From positions 744,001 to 808,000 of the forward strand of contig JAHQRK010000006.1 of assembly GCA_019828595.1 (NCBI GenBank): a stretch of 64,000 bases of DNA, read 5' to 3'. Positions 55,220 to 64,000 of the stretch are shown here, one piece after another. The stretch's first letter is position 1, and each line of letters begins with the position of its first letter. The translations under genes were made by a program, and so were the position numbers. The notes beneath the pieces are model-generated. The model was not told the DNA's origin and did not search any database. It worked only from the letters and a program-made list of their open reading frames with translations. This DNA is from Aphanomyces cochlioides (lineage: Eukaryota; Oomycota; Saprolegniomycetes; Saprolegniales; Verrucalvaceae).

Positions 55220-56935
55220 CTACGCAGAGCGACCACCGAGGACATCTTCAACAGCTTGAGAAAAGATGGAGACACCCAAGTCGATTTCGTCGGCAGAGCT
55301 GTTGAGTGGCGGAATGAATCGCAATGTTTCAAAGACACTACAACAAATAGTCAAAAGTGCACCATGGCGAGTTGTTCTACCTCGTAGTAAGAAGCAGCAT
55401 GCCACGGTTCACACAGGCCTGCGCGATGCGAGAAGCCATGTCTTTAGGCACTGACTTGTCGAATTCGACGGCGACGAGGAGCCCAGTTCCGCGCACATCC
55501 TGGCCAAGTCATGAGCGAATTCCAAGTTGATGAGTGCCTACCAGGATTGGGTAATTATCCTTGAGCTTAGCGAGCCCAGACACCAACTGAGCGCCGCGCA
55601 AGCGAGTGTTTTCAAGAATCTTTTCTTCCTCGAACGCTTTCTACAAAGCATCCAAAGTTCAAAAGATTCAGATTGATTGAACGGTGTACCAAGGTAGCCA
55701 TGGCTGCCGCGCATGCCACGGCATTACCAGCATATGTTCCACCCATGGAACCCGGAGGCTACATCAATTACTTTTCAGCGCCAAGGTTGTGAATTGCGTC
55801 GATCTACCTGCTTGTCCGTCAACTCTTTGCGACTGGCAATACCACTGAGAGGAAATCCATTCGCGATGCCTTTGGCCATAACCAAAATGTCAGGCACAAC
55901 GTTATGCACTCCATCAATGGCAAAGAGGGATCCTGAACGACCAAAGCCGCATTGCACCTATGAAACAGCCGTCAACTGATTGTACAAGTAACATCCAATC
56001 TCTTACTTCGTCAGCAACCAAGAGGATATCATGCTTGTCACAAATAGCTCGCAATCCTTGAAGGAAGCCAGGAGGAGCAGACACGTATCCACCTTCGCCC
56101 TAGACAAACGGGTTACCTCGTTGTGTTTGAGCTCTACTTGACGTACAAGAACTGGCTCAATGACCACCGCGGCAGTCTCGGACGGAGCTGTTTGTTGCTT
56201 CAGCGCGAGTTCCAACTGCTCCAATGACCATGCAGAGCATGCAGCTACAACACTCCACGTCATGTTGAGTATGCCATTGGACATACCATCATCCGAGAAG
56301 GGGCTATGCAGCGTGTATGGAAATGGCACGACAGTGACACCACTCATGAGAGGACCAAACCCAGATTTATAGATGGTTTTGCTAAGAGATGTTTGTCAAG
56401 ACGACCTCGAAAGCCATGGCATGTGTACCTCGTCGTAAGAGCCATTGTGCCAACCGATCGACCGTGGTAACCTCCTTGGAAAACAATCACATTTGGCTTG
56501 CCGGTAGCATGGCGAGCTAACTTGACAGCGTTTTCAACGCCTTCAGCACCACTACAGAAGCAATTATTGAACTATTACGAGGTCGACGAACGTTGTAAAG
56601 AAAGCAAGCGAATCCAAACCCTTGGGAAGCTTTGGTAACAATTCCGACGCGTACTTGAGCATGGGTTCATGATACGCAACACCAACCTAGGAGATTCTTA
56701 GTGCTGTCAATAAAGAAACTCGAGGACGTACTTGTCCATGCACTAATTGAGCGGCTTGGGCTTGCACTGCAGCGACTACACGCGGATGACAGTGGCCAAG
56801 AGCAGTGACGCCAATTCCCGTCGTGAAATCCAAGAGCTTCTTGCCCTCGGTGTTCCACACAAAGGATCCTTGGCCTTTGGTCAGGATCATACTCGACAGG
56901 CGGCCCACGCCCTTGGCAATCACGTCGCGGTTCAT
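55220..56935 (-). CDS. Class III aminotransferase (4-aminobutyrate aminotransferase-like)
   Basis: The start is the ATG at 56933-56935 ([21 protein letters not shown]) and the stop is at 55220-55222. About ten short exons carry PLP fold-type I class III motifs: [20 protein letters not shown], a [18 protein letters not shown] segment near 56560, the PLP-binding Asp in [16 protein letters not shown], and the catalytic Lys in [16 protein letters not shown]. The C-terminus is complete ([21 protein letters not shown]). Closest in pattern to GABA transaminase, which makes succinate semialdehyde from GABA; other omega-amino acid transaminases share these motifs, so the substrate is not fixed. Exon boundaries were not all computed. 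Confidence 0.82.
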
Positions 56936-57348
56936 CTTGAAGGCTGCAAAAACTCAAATGACAAAAAAGATGAAGATAACAAAAGGCACAAGGGAGCGTA
57001 CGCAGATATATTCACTAAGTACGTAGTTTATACTTGATATTTGTATTAATGACTTAGAAATGTCAGATTATAAATATTCATAAATTATGCAAAATTTAAT
57101 TTGATTATATTAGCAAGTTTAAATTGAACCTAAAACAGGAATGATTTATGTATAAAGTTTCGAAATGTATGCATAATAAGTTCCATTAATACAATGCCCA
57201 ACTTAGCGTACTTAATAGAAACTGCGTGTCACAACATTGAATGCGTCATAGTGGCATGGTGACTATCAGTTGAATTAGTGACATGCCACTAAATATTTAG
57301 TTGACACTTTACTGTAAAGTACACTTTGCATTGACTTATTACAAGTGG
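56936..57348. other. AT-rich region between divergent aminotransferase and BolA genes
   Basis: No gene seen. Long A/T runs; it serves as both promoters. Confidence 0.5.
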
Positions 57349-57831
57349 ATGTGGCGAATTCCGCGCGCTGGTCTCCGCTCGTTTTCATCGGTACGTGGAG
57401 CGACATGGACCACCAGATGGGACAAGACTTACGTATAGGCTATGACAGAGCAAGGAGTGATCTACACGTCGATTCAAAAGAAGTTGCAGGAGGCATTCCA
57501 ACCGATGCATCTGCAGGTGCTGAATGAAAGCTACATGCACAACGTGCCGAAGGGCTCTGAAACGCATTTCAAGGTACCCGGCGGCAATTTATGCAGTGAT
57601 GGCTAATGCTGAGCTTGGTCATGTTGCTAGGTCGTGATTGTTTCTGACTTGTTTGAGGGAAAGCCCTTGATCCAAAGACACCGCATGGTCAATGAAGCAC
57701 TCAAGGAGGAATTTGACATGGGTGTCCATGCACTCTCGATTCAGAGTAAGACACCAGCGCAGTGGGAAGCCAATAACACGGTCCGCCCTTCGCCAAACTG
57801 CTTGGGAGGTATGCTCCACGACAAAAAGTAA
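57349..57831 (+). CDS. Mitochondrial BolA-family protein
   Basis: Three exons (57349-57390, 57439-57573, 57631-57831) encode 125 aa. Exon 1 encodes an Arg/Ser-rich mitochondrial presequence ([14 protein letters not shown]). The BolA fold follows: [27 protein letters not shown], then [31 protein letters not shown], and the C-terminal helix with the conserved His-Ala-Leu-Ser ([15 protein letters not shown]). BolA proteins pair with monothiol glutaredoxins and assist iron-sulfur cluster delivery. The His expected to bind the cluster is present (GVHALS). It is convergent with PPCS, 13 bp between stops. Confidence 0.93.
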
Positions 57832-57844
57832 AACATGGCTTCTA

Positions 57845-59206
57845 TTACTTGAAATACTGGCGTTGGAGCAAATGGATGAGAACTGAAATCGTGCCGCCTA
57901 AGAGCACAGAGATGATCTCTTGCTTGTGATTGTGCGTCGCAACTTGGATCGACTGCAAAGTCTTGGTGAACCACGACGGTCTTGACACTGGCAATGTCGA
58001 CGACAAATAAACTTGGTGGTCAGCGAGGAAGCCAAAATGCATTTCGCTCACGGCACTTGTGAGTGCGAGTTCAATGTCGGGATCTTCGTCGGGTTTCTCG
58101 AGGAGAGATTGAGCTTTCTCCGTGATGAGCCACACTTGATGAAAGCGGGTCTTGAGTTCATTTGCGACCACCAAATGCATTCCATACGACGCAATCGATG
58201 ATGCTGCCTTCTGTTTCAATATTGCTTCATCCGTCTCCAACTATCAAAAAGACGATCGCATTTGCAAAGCCCAGGCGAAAGTACCTTGAACGAAACGTAG
58301 AATGCATTAGGAGCCCATTCGTACCGCAGGAGCCCGAGGAGCTTAGGAACCTATATGGACTTTGTCAGAGAAGACATGAGATGGCTACGTACGTTCTTCA
58401 GGCTCAATGTCAGCCCTTGACCGACAGATGCATGCGATTGAATTTTGTGCTCGACCAACTCATTGTCTGGAATAAAGAAGTCGCTGACAGCGGCGGCCAG
58501 GTAGAAGACAGCGCGTTCCTTGAGAGGTTGGACTGCAGTTGCAATGTACTTGAGCGCATAAAAGTAGTCGTTAACGGAGACAAATGGAATCGTATGCATT
58601 GCAAAAAGTTGTTTCGCTTGCTTGTAGCTTTTCAATGCATCCACACATCGCGCATGGTTGACGCGGTCGCCGCTGGCAATTTCAATGTTTTTCCCATCTG
58701 CAAGCTCCATCATCAACGTCATAACGCATTTCGTCGTACCTTTGGCCATGACAAGATGATCTAAGAGTTGAAAGTCCATTCCATGTGCAATTGATTTCTA
58801 GAAATGTCATGATAAATCTCGTGGGAAACGAGCAATAGCATACATGAAAATGGCGCGCAAATGGCATGACACATCCTGGACGGTGAAGAAAGATGACAGC
58901 ATAACCTTGCTTGATGAAATACCTAGAGGCATTCTCGATTAGGCAATATCTGGTAATGATAACATACTCGGCTGACGCAGCGCCACGAGATCCTGTCGAA
59001 AAGTTGTCGATGAAGCGCACCGTGTTGCGTTCCAACGGGATTGTCGTTCCACCGGAAGTAACAACAACAAGGCAACGACCGATACTCATTTGGTGGTCCA
59101 CGAACTCTTTAAGAGCTTCTTGCACCTCTCCAGACCAGCTTGGAGCTGCCGTTGATGAGAAATACGCATCGGCCGCCAGCCGCTGCGCCTTCAGCGTTCC
59201 ACTCAT
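57845..59206 (-). CDS. PPCS: Phosphopantothenate-cysteine ligase with a C-terminal membrane anchor
   Basis: Five exons (58968-59206, 58844-58922, 58393-58797, 58285-58350, 57845-58240) encode 394 aa. The start is the ATG at 59204-59206. The N-terminal signature [36 protein letters not shown], the central [13 protein letters not shown] and the nucleotide-binding [12 protein letters not shown] are those of eukaryotic PPCS, which joins 4'-phosphopantothenate to cysteine in coenzyme A synthesis. The last ~45 residues add a basic linker and a hydrophobic segment ([18 protein letters not shown]) ending RQYFK, resembling a tail anchor; vertebrate PPCS is soluble. A double ATCCGGAT box sits 30-48 bp upstream. 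Confidence 0.92.
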
Positions 59207-59235
59207 TGACCTCTGGTCAAAATTGAAAATGATCA

Positions 59236-59254
59236 AATCCGGATATCCGGATAA
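59236..59254. promoter_or_regulatory. Double ATCCGGAT motif upstream of PPCS
   Basis: AATCCGGATATCCGGATAA, 30-48 bp upstream of the ATG at 59206 on the minus strand. The two boxes overlap head to tail. Confidence 0.5.
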
Positions 59255-59462
59255 TAGTCCATTCTGACATTGTGAACTTGGAGCAAGGCATCCACGACGG
59301 ACCACGAAGACCAAGGAAACCATCCAGGCGTGTTCAGAATCCACTGGAATGGAATTGTATTATTATGTGTGCCTTAGAGGCTTATTGGCTCGGTGAGATC
59401 GCAAGATATGTCGTCTGGACTCGAATCAAGAAGAAAGTATGATTGCAGTTACTACGATCCAT

Positions 59463-60380
59463 TCAAGTCGACTGCATCTGCTTTGAATTGGCCCACTTTG
59501 AGCCATGCACGAGGCGTATTGCATGAATGAGCTCGTCGTCAATCAGTCTCTCTGGTGCTTCCACTGGCTTTATCTCAGTTTTGCTTGAAATGGGTACTTT
59601 GGCTGTTTGATTTTGCTTTGGATGAAGTGATTTGTGCGTGGCTGTTTGAAGAGACTGTATTTCCGTCTCATGTCGGCGTCTTGCCCTCTCTCGGACATTC
59701 TTTTTGGCAAGCGACTTGCGTCGCTCGCATTCAACTTGTTGCCGAATCAGTGGAAGAGTCATTCGAACGCGAATCCCACGCCAACGTGCTTGTAGTTGAA
59801 TCACAGCTGCGACAAACTTTCGTCGATCTTCCTTCTCCTTGAGATACAGCGCTCGTTTGGCTTGACGATCTTTGGCTTCACAAATCATTGCTGAAAGTTC
59901 TGCCTGAATCAACTTGTTTTGCTCAGCTACGATGTCATACATAAGTCGCGCAAGTTTTTGTCGGGTCCAACCTTTTCGAGCTTGCTCCAACTTCAGTGCA
60001 TCCGAGGCAGTCCATTTGATGGAGAATCCACCCTCGTCGATTTCTTTCTTCGCTTCCACGCGCATCTTGACGTGAAGAGTTCCATTTGGTAAATCCAAGT
60101 GATGTTCACCTTCTTGGAGCTGAATCGTTTGGGAGCCAATGTACGTGGCTCGATGGGGCTCAATTACGCTAAAGATGAACTCCATGGGCGAAACTGTGTC
60201 CAGCTTTGGAAACGTCACGGCTCGCTGATCATCCGTCCATGAAGCCTGTCCATCAGAAGTCCATTCCCCTTGTGCCATCCTCTCTTCTCCATTGTATCGA
60301 AGCCAAGCGAGTGGATATCCCTTGGAGTGTCCGCCAGCGACTATCGCTCCTGTCAACTCCAAGACGAGCAAGGTCGTCAT
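59463..60380 (-). CDS. C2-like and IQ-motif protein
   Basis: A 305 aa intronless protein from the ATG at 60378-60380 (MTTLLVLELTGAIVAGG). The N-terminal ~105 residues look like a C2-type beta-sandwich (LLVLELTGAIV...PLAWLRYNGEE...FIFSVIEPH...GTLHVKMRVE). A long charged helix follows and includes one IQ motif (AAVIQLQARWRGIRVRM), a calmodulin-binding site. The C-terminus is basic and then amphipathic (DELIHAIRLVHGSKWANS). The combination suggests a calcium/calmodulin-responsive cytoskeletal or ciliary protein; no family name is assigned. It shares a 229 bp divergent intergenic region with the gene at 60610. Confidence 0.65.
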   Translation of the reverse strand: MTTLLVLELTGAIVAGGHSKGYPLAWLRYNGEERMAQGEWTSDGQASWTDDQRAVTFPKLDTVSPMEFIFSVIEPHRATYIGSQTIQLQEGEHHLDLPNGTLHVKMRVEAKKEIDEGGFSIKWTASDALKLEQARKGWTRQKLARLMYDIVAEQNKLIQAELSAMICEAKDRQAKRALYLKEKEDRRKFVAAVIQLQARWRGIRVRMTLPLIRQQVECERRKSLAKKNVRERARRRHETEIQSLQTATHKSLHPKQNQTAKVPISSKTEIKPVEAPERLIDDELIHAIRLVHGSKWANSKQMQST

Positions 60381-60560
60381 GACGGTTTCCCAACTGCCAC
60401 AATGAGATCTCAATCAAGAGTAGCAGAAGACACTCTCTTGGCTCTTCCTCAGGGTCGCCCTGAGCTTGACGCTGTGAAAGCTTTGCCTAAACTTTGACGA
60501 GGCAAAGGAAGAAATCTTGTGCTGCCACGTCATTCGATGCCAATTTTGTTACGAGTTGAC

Positions 60561-60583
60561 TTATCCGGATGTTCGGATAAAAG
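60561..60583. promoter_or_regulatory. ATCCGGAT ... TTCGGATAA motif pair
   Basis: TTATCCGGATGTTCGGATAAAAG, 27-49 bp upstream of the ATG at 60610 (plus strand). Confidence 0.5.
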
Positions 60584-60609
60584 TGTCTTCTCGATTGGAT
60601 CCTTGGAAT

Positions 60610-63600
60610 ATGGATGTGACGCTCGAGGCGGCGGTGGATGAACCTGTCTTGGGAGCCGCGTACATCCATTCTTTGGACCAAGCGGTCGTCATATGCCAGT
60701 CCCATATCAGACGACGCCGTATCTCCACGCCTGGAGCCGAGTGGGCCATTTTAACTGCTCCGTGGTCTAACGAGAAGCAGTCAGCCCAAGTCCAGTGGAG
60801 CGAATCTAAGGATATCGCCGTATTATGCAACGTGGAACAAACCCAATGCACAATCATCGACACAATGACTTTGAAGTCATTTCAGGTTGAATTGCCCGAT
60901 GCCAGCTCTCGAATGGAATGCGTTGCGGTGAGCAAAGAAGCCTCGTATATTGTTTGCCGATCCCTCCATCACGTGCACATATTTATTCGATTGACCGGCA
61001 TGTGGCTTCCTCCGATGAAAACCAAACACGCTCAGTCATCTTATGAGTGGCACGCTGTCACCCAGTCCAAAGTCATGGGATCTATGCTGCTCGTCGGCAC
61101 CGTTGAACCACTCACCGATGTGATTCGATGCACGACTGAGTACATTGACTTGGATTCCCAGCGTGCAGTCGCAGTTAAAACAAAGACTTTCCCGTTACCG
61201 CCATCATCAAAAGACATACAATTCCATTTCAACGCTCAACTGCAAGCGCTTGCAATCCAAACCACCTCTGGTGTCACCGTCTATCAATTGCATTCACAGT
61301 CCATACACATCTACGACACCCCTGGCGTCATTTGCACCTGGAACGGTCGTAGCCTCTTGCTTTACTCACCCAGAGGTTCGCAATGGACATTCTTCTGCTC
61401 GCCAATCGTTCACTAGGTATGCTCCAAGTAATTGATGCTCGAACAGGCGCAACTCTGTATGAATTTGAGTTAAAGATCAAGGTACACCATCAATTTCACG
61501 GCCTTTTTTTACCTAACTCTACACAGGAAGCGAAGCCAACCCATCTTTCATCCACGGGTCCTTGTCTTTTGATCCAAACTTTGGACAAACTACACGTGTG
61601 CAAGCTCAGTTTGCCGTCTCAGTCGCCCCCCCAACTCGTTTTGCAAAAAGCCAAGCCATCAACCACTTTATGTTTTGTCCGACAGCGACATCCCATTTCC
61701 CTGCCTCCGCTTGTCAAACATTTCCTTCGTAGCGATGCCTCTGTGAGCTCTCGATATCTCTTTACTCAATACTCTCTTCTGGCCAAACTCTGCACCGCAG
61801 CCCGTCGTGAAGATCTCCTCTTCAAGCTCACTGCACTTACCATGCATGGCTTGCACTCGGCTTGGCCACATCCCATGCGATATCTCCTCAATCTCTTACT
61901 TCGCTCAGTCCAGCCGTGGATGGTCTCCTCGTTGAACACATTTGGTGGTATACTAAAAGATTCACCTCAGACGATCCCAACGCATCTCCTTCCTCGCTTT
62001 TGCGCCCTCATTCAGTCCGTTCGAGCTCCAAGTTTTGCTCCGGTGCCGCCGTGGGTGCCGCAGCTCCAAGTATTATACGGCGGGATATTCATGGCTGCTG
62101 AACTCGAGTCGTGGGTGCCAGTCCTTCAAGTCTACGATGTTCAAACGCTCTTTCAACGAGTTGATCAGGCGCAAGTCCGTCGGGACGCTCGTGATTTAAG
62201 GTTTTTGGCGCTTGTGTCTATCGTCATGACGATGAGTTTGGTTCACTTGACGCCATTCATTCCCATCCTGCCGCTGTCTTCTTCTGGCTTATGGAATCTA
62301 ACGCCATTGTCTCTTTGGCACCTCTTGCACCATCCTCAGTGGACTCTTAGCACTGCTGTCCAACTTGGCCATATTTCCAAAACGCTCCCGTTCCTGCTCG
62401 CGCTTTGTCTTGAATTTACAACGCCATTCACGGACGAATTCATCACAGCTGTGTGTCGTCAATACCCAGCCGACTACGTTGACCTCGTCGGAAGACTTCG
62501 GCTCTCCCAAGTCTTGCACATATATGCAGTGCTGCCTCTTCTTCCCATTGAGCCAAGGGCCAAGCGCTTTGACAGCCCAATTCAAGGGCGTAAAGATCAA
62601 TCAGGGCTATACCATTCGAGATTCTATCGAATGATCAAGTCAGTCGCCATTCCTCCGACAAGGTCATCGTTGGAAGCCACCGCAAGTCAATTTACAGTCG
62701 CAGCTCTTCGTCAGATCAAACGCATCGTGGAAATAACTTTTCCAAAAGCTTCGCTCTTGGCTGGCTTGAGTTCCCTGGCTCCATCGCTAGCGCAGTTGGA
62801 ATTGGCATACCTCATTGACCCCGAAGGACCTTGGTACTACGCTGGCAATGCATCCTCGCAAGCAGTAAAGCCTCTTGAAAATCTATTTCGACTGCTTGCG
62901 AAAGTGACATGGAGCTGCGTTGTCCGTGACTTGGCTGCAGCTTCGAATGGAAAGGAAAGCGGCGTTGTCTCGACACGGGAAGCCTCGTGGAACATTGTAA
63001 GGCTCTCTGCAGCTTCCATCTTTGGTAAATCCGCGACGGATATTCGACTAGCTCAACTCCAAAGCGTCAATGTGCAATTCACTTCGTCACCTGAAGATGC
63101 TGCGACTGCTTTTGCCTTTCTACAGTCTTGGCTACCACAACAAACCTCAAAAGTTGTCTCGAAACGGACGATGGCGCTCGTAGCTGAATGCAAGATGAAA
63201 CTAGGAGCGACATGGCTCGATGACAAGCAAGCTTGGTTAAATTCTCGCTCTATTGTCGATTGGGATCCGCTGTTTTGGACATTCTGCGTCGCTCTTGGCT
63301 TTGAATCCGAAAGTGTGAAGAGCAAACGACCCATCAAAGCCATCGACAACCGAGTGGAGCTTCCCACTCGTTTAGACGCGCAAAACGTCAGTGAGAAGAG
63401 TGAGAAAATCACGACTGGAACACAGAGCAGCGAGCCCAAACTGGGAGGATTATATCTTTTGAACCCTCGACGTACACAATCTTCGACTGATCTGAAGAAA
63501 CCCAATGGAGGTGCTAATGTGCTCAAGCTCCTTCAGATGCAAAAAGCACAAATCGTAGCATCATCGTCGTCGTCCTCGATGAAATCCCAATCTGAAAAGA

Positions 63601-64000
63601 AAAGCAACCCGCGGGCTGAAGCGCTTCAAATGCCAGCCGCCATAAAACCCTTGGGCTTTCACTCGAACGAAGAAACATCCGATCGAGTGAGGCTCAAACT
63701 CCTCCGTCAATGCTCGTCGATGGCAAATGTTTCACTGAGAACGAGAGACTTCATGGCTGAACTGACAAACCCACAGCCTTCAAGCTCTTCTCGCGAAGTC
63801 CTCGTCCGTTCTGGCGTCGCGCAGACGGAAGAAGTTATACCAGCAACGCTATCTCCCTCAGTCACAGCGTCAGTACCTGAAACTCACAGCGCCGCTACGA
63901 TGACAATACCGATCCCAACCACTGATTCCTTTGTCGAGACCGACTTCCAAACAGTGGAAACCACGACACAAATGACACAAGCCGACAACGTGCTGCCTCC
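60610..64000 (+). CDS. Large beta-propeller-like / helical protein, truncated by the window end
   Basis: The start is the ATG at 60610 (MDVTLEAAVDEP). Exon 1 runs to about 61323; a 47 nt intron (GTCATT...ACTCACCCAG) leads to the exon carrying AMDILLLANRSLGMLQVIDARTG, then an intron near 61482-61528. A single exon is open from 61529 to the window end (over 820 codons). The first ~280 residues have the repeating beta pattern of a WD-like propeller (AAYIHSLDQAVVIC, ECVAVSKEASYIVC). The rest is alpha-helical with a Ser/Lys-rich disordered region from about 63300. I do not recognise the family; size and layout recall ciliary or trafficking scaffolds such as CPLANE1, but that is only a guess. Confidence 0.6.

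Noticed and set aside
63053..63526. 157-codon minus-strand frame
   Set aside because: Lies opposite the continuous 820-codon exon of the large propeller-like gene.
1..64000. CRISPR arrays, rRNA and tRNA genes
   Set aside because: No regularly spaced repeats and no cloverleaf-type sequences were seen; the genome is eukaryotic. A covariance-model scan would be needed to exclude a tRNA fully.

Overview
The window looks like nuclear DNA of an oomycete, most likely a saprolegnialean (Aphanomyces/Saprolegnia-like). This is an inference from four things: very compact genes; dozens of 39-74 nt GT-AG introns, many with CTAAC/CTGAC-like branch sites just before the acceptor; the protein repertoire (WRKY19-type C-x4-C zinc-finger proteins, GOLD, GRAM-VASt and BRO1 proteins, mucin-like secreted proteins); and DNA transposons. 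No bacterial operons, tRNAs, rRNAs or CRISPR arrays were seen. Splice models were built by hand. Where exon coordinates are listed, the summed exons keep one open frame and are divisible by three.

Layout. 1-3.7 kb: a membrane protein that fuses an adenylate-kinase-like domain, a COPI-associated domain, an EF-hand and a second COPI-associated domain (3' end off the window), next to a true adenylate kinase. 3.7-13.9 kb: a gene-poor transposon island. It holds an apparently complete PIF/Harbinger element (4685-7068, perfect 16 bp terminal inverted repeats, TAA target duplication), a ~600 bp MITE-like inverted repeat, a Tc1/mariner-type transposase with one frameshift, an orphan spliced gene and decayed sequence. 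14-16.4 kb: two tandem zinc-finger regulators. 17-24.1 kb: a small RanBP2-type zinc-finger protein, a probable GPI-anchored protein, CDK5RAP3/C53, the spliceosomal cyclophilin PPIH and a long low-complexity UBA-like protein. 24.1-29.9 kb: three signal-peptide-bearing surface proteins interleaved with P5CS (proline synthesis). 30-34.5 kb: two convergent small genes behind unusual repeat-rich promoters, a RING-finger protein and an archaemetzincin relative that has lost its catalytic residues.

34.5-64 kb is dense housekeeping sequence: RPS3, TMEM234 homologue, FANCB homologue, GRAM-VASt lipid-transfer-type protein, WHEP-fused aspartyl-tRNA synthetase, GOLD protein, SIZ/PIAS SUMO ligase, COP9 signalosome CSN3, ALIX, a MAP kinase kinase, a VPS9 Rab-GEF, a GABA-type aminotransferase, mitochondrial BolA, phosphopantothenate-cysteine ligase with a C-terminal membrane anchor, a C2/IQ protein, and the first half of a very large protein that leaves the window.

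Themes. Several genes are convergent with stop codons 4-24 bp apart. A palindromic TATCCGGATA-like motif recurs about 25-60 bp upstream of at least six start codons and is the best candidate here for an undescribed regulatory element. Several factors point to ubiquitin-like and trafficking systems (CDK5RAP3 for UFMylation, SIZ for SUMO, CSN3 for NEDD8 removal, ALIX, VPS9, GRAM-VASt), but they are not arranged as an operon-like unit.
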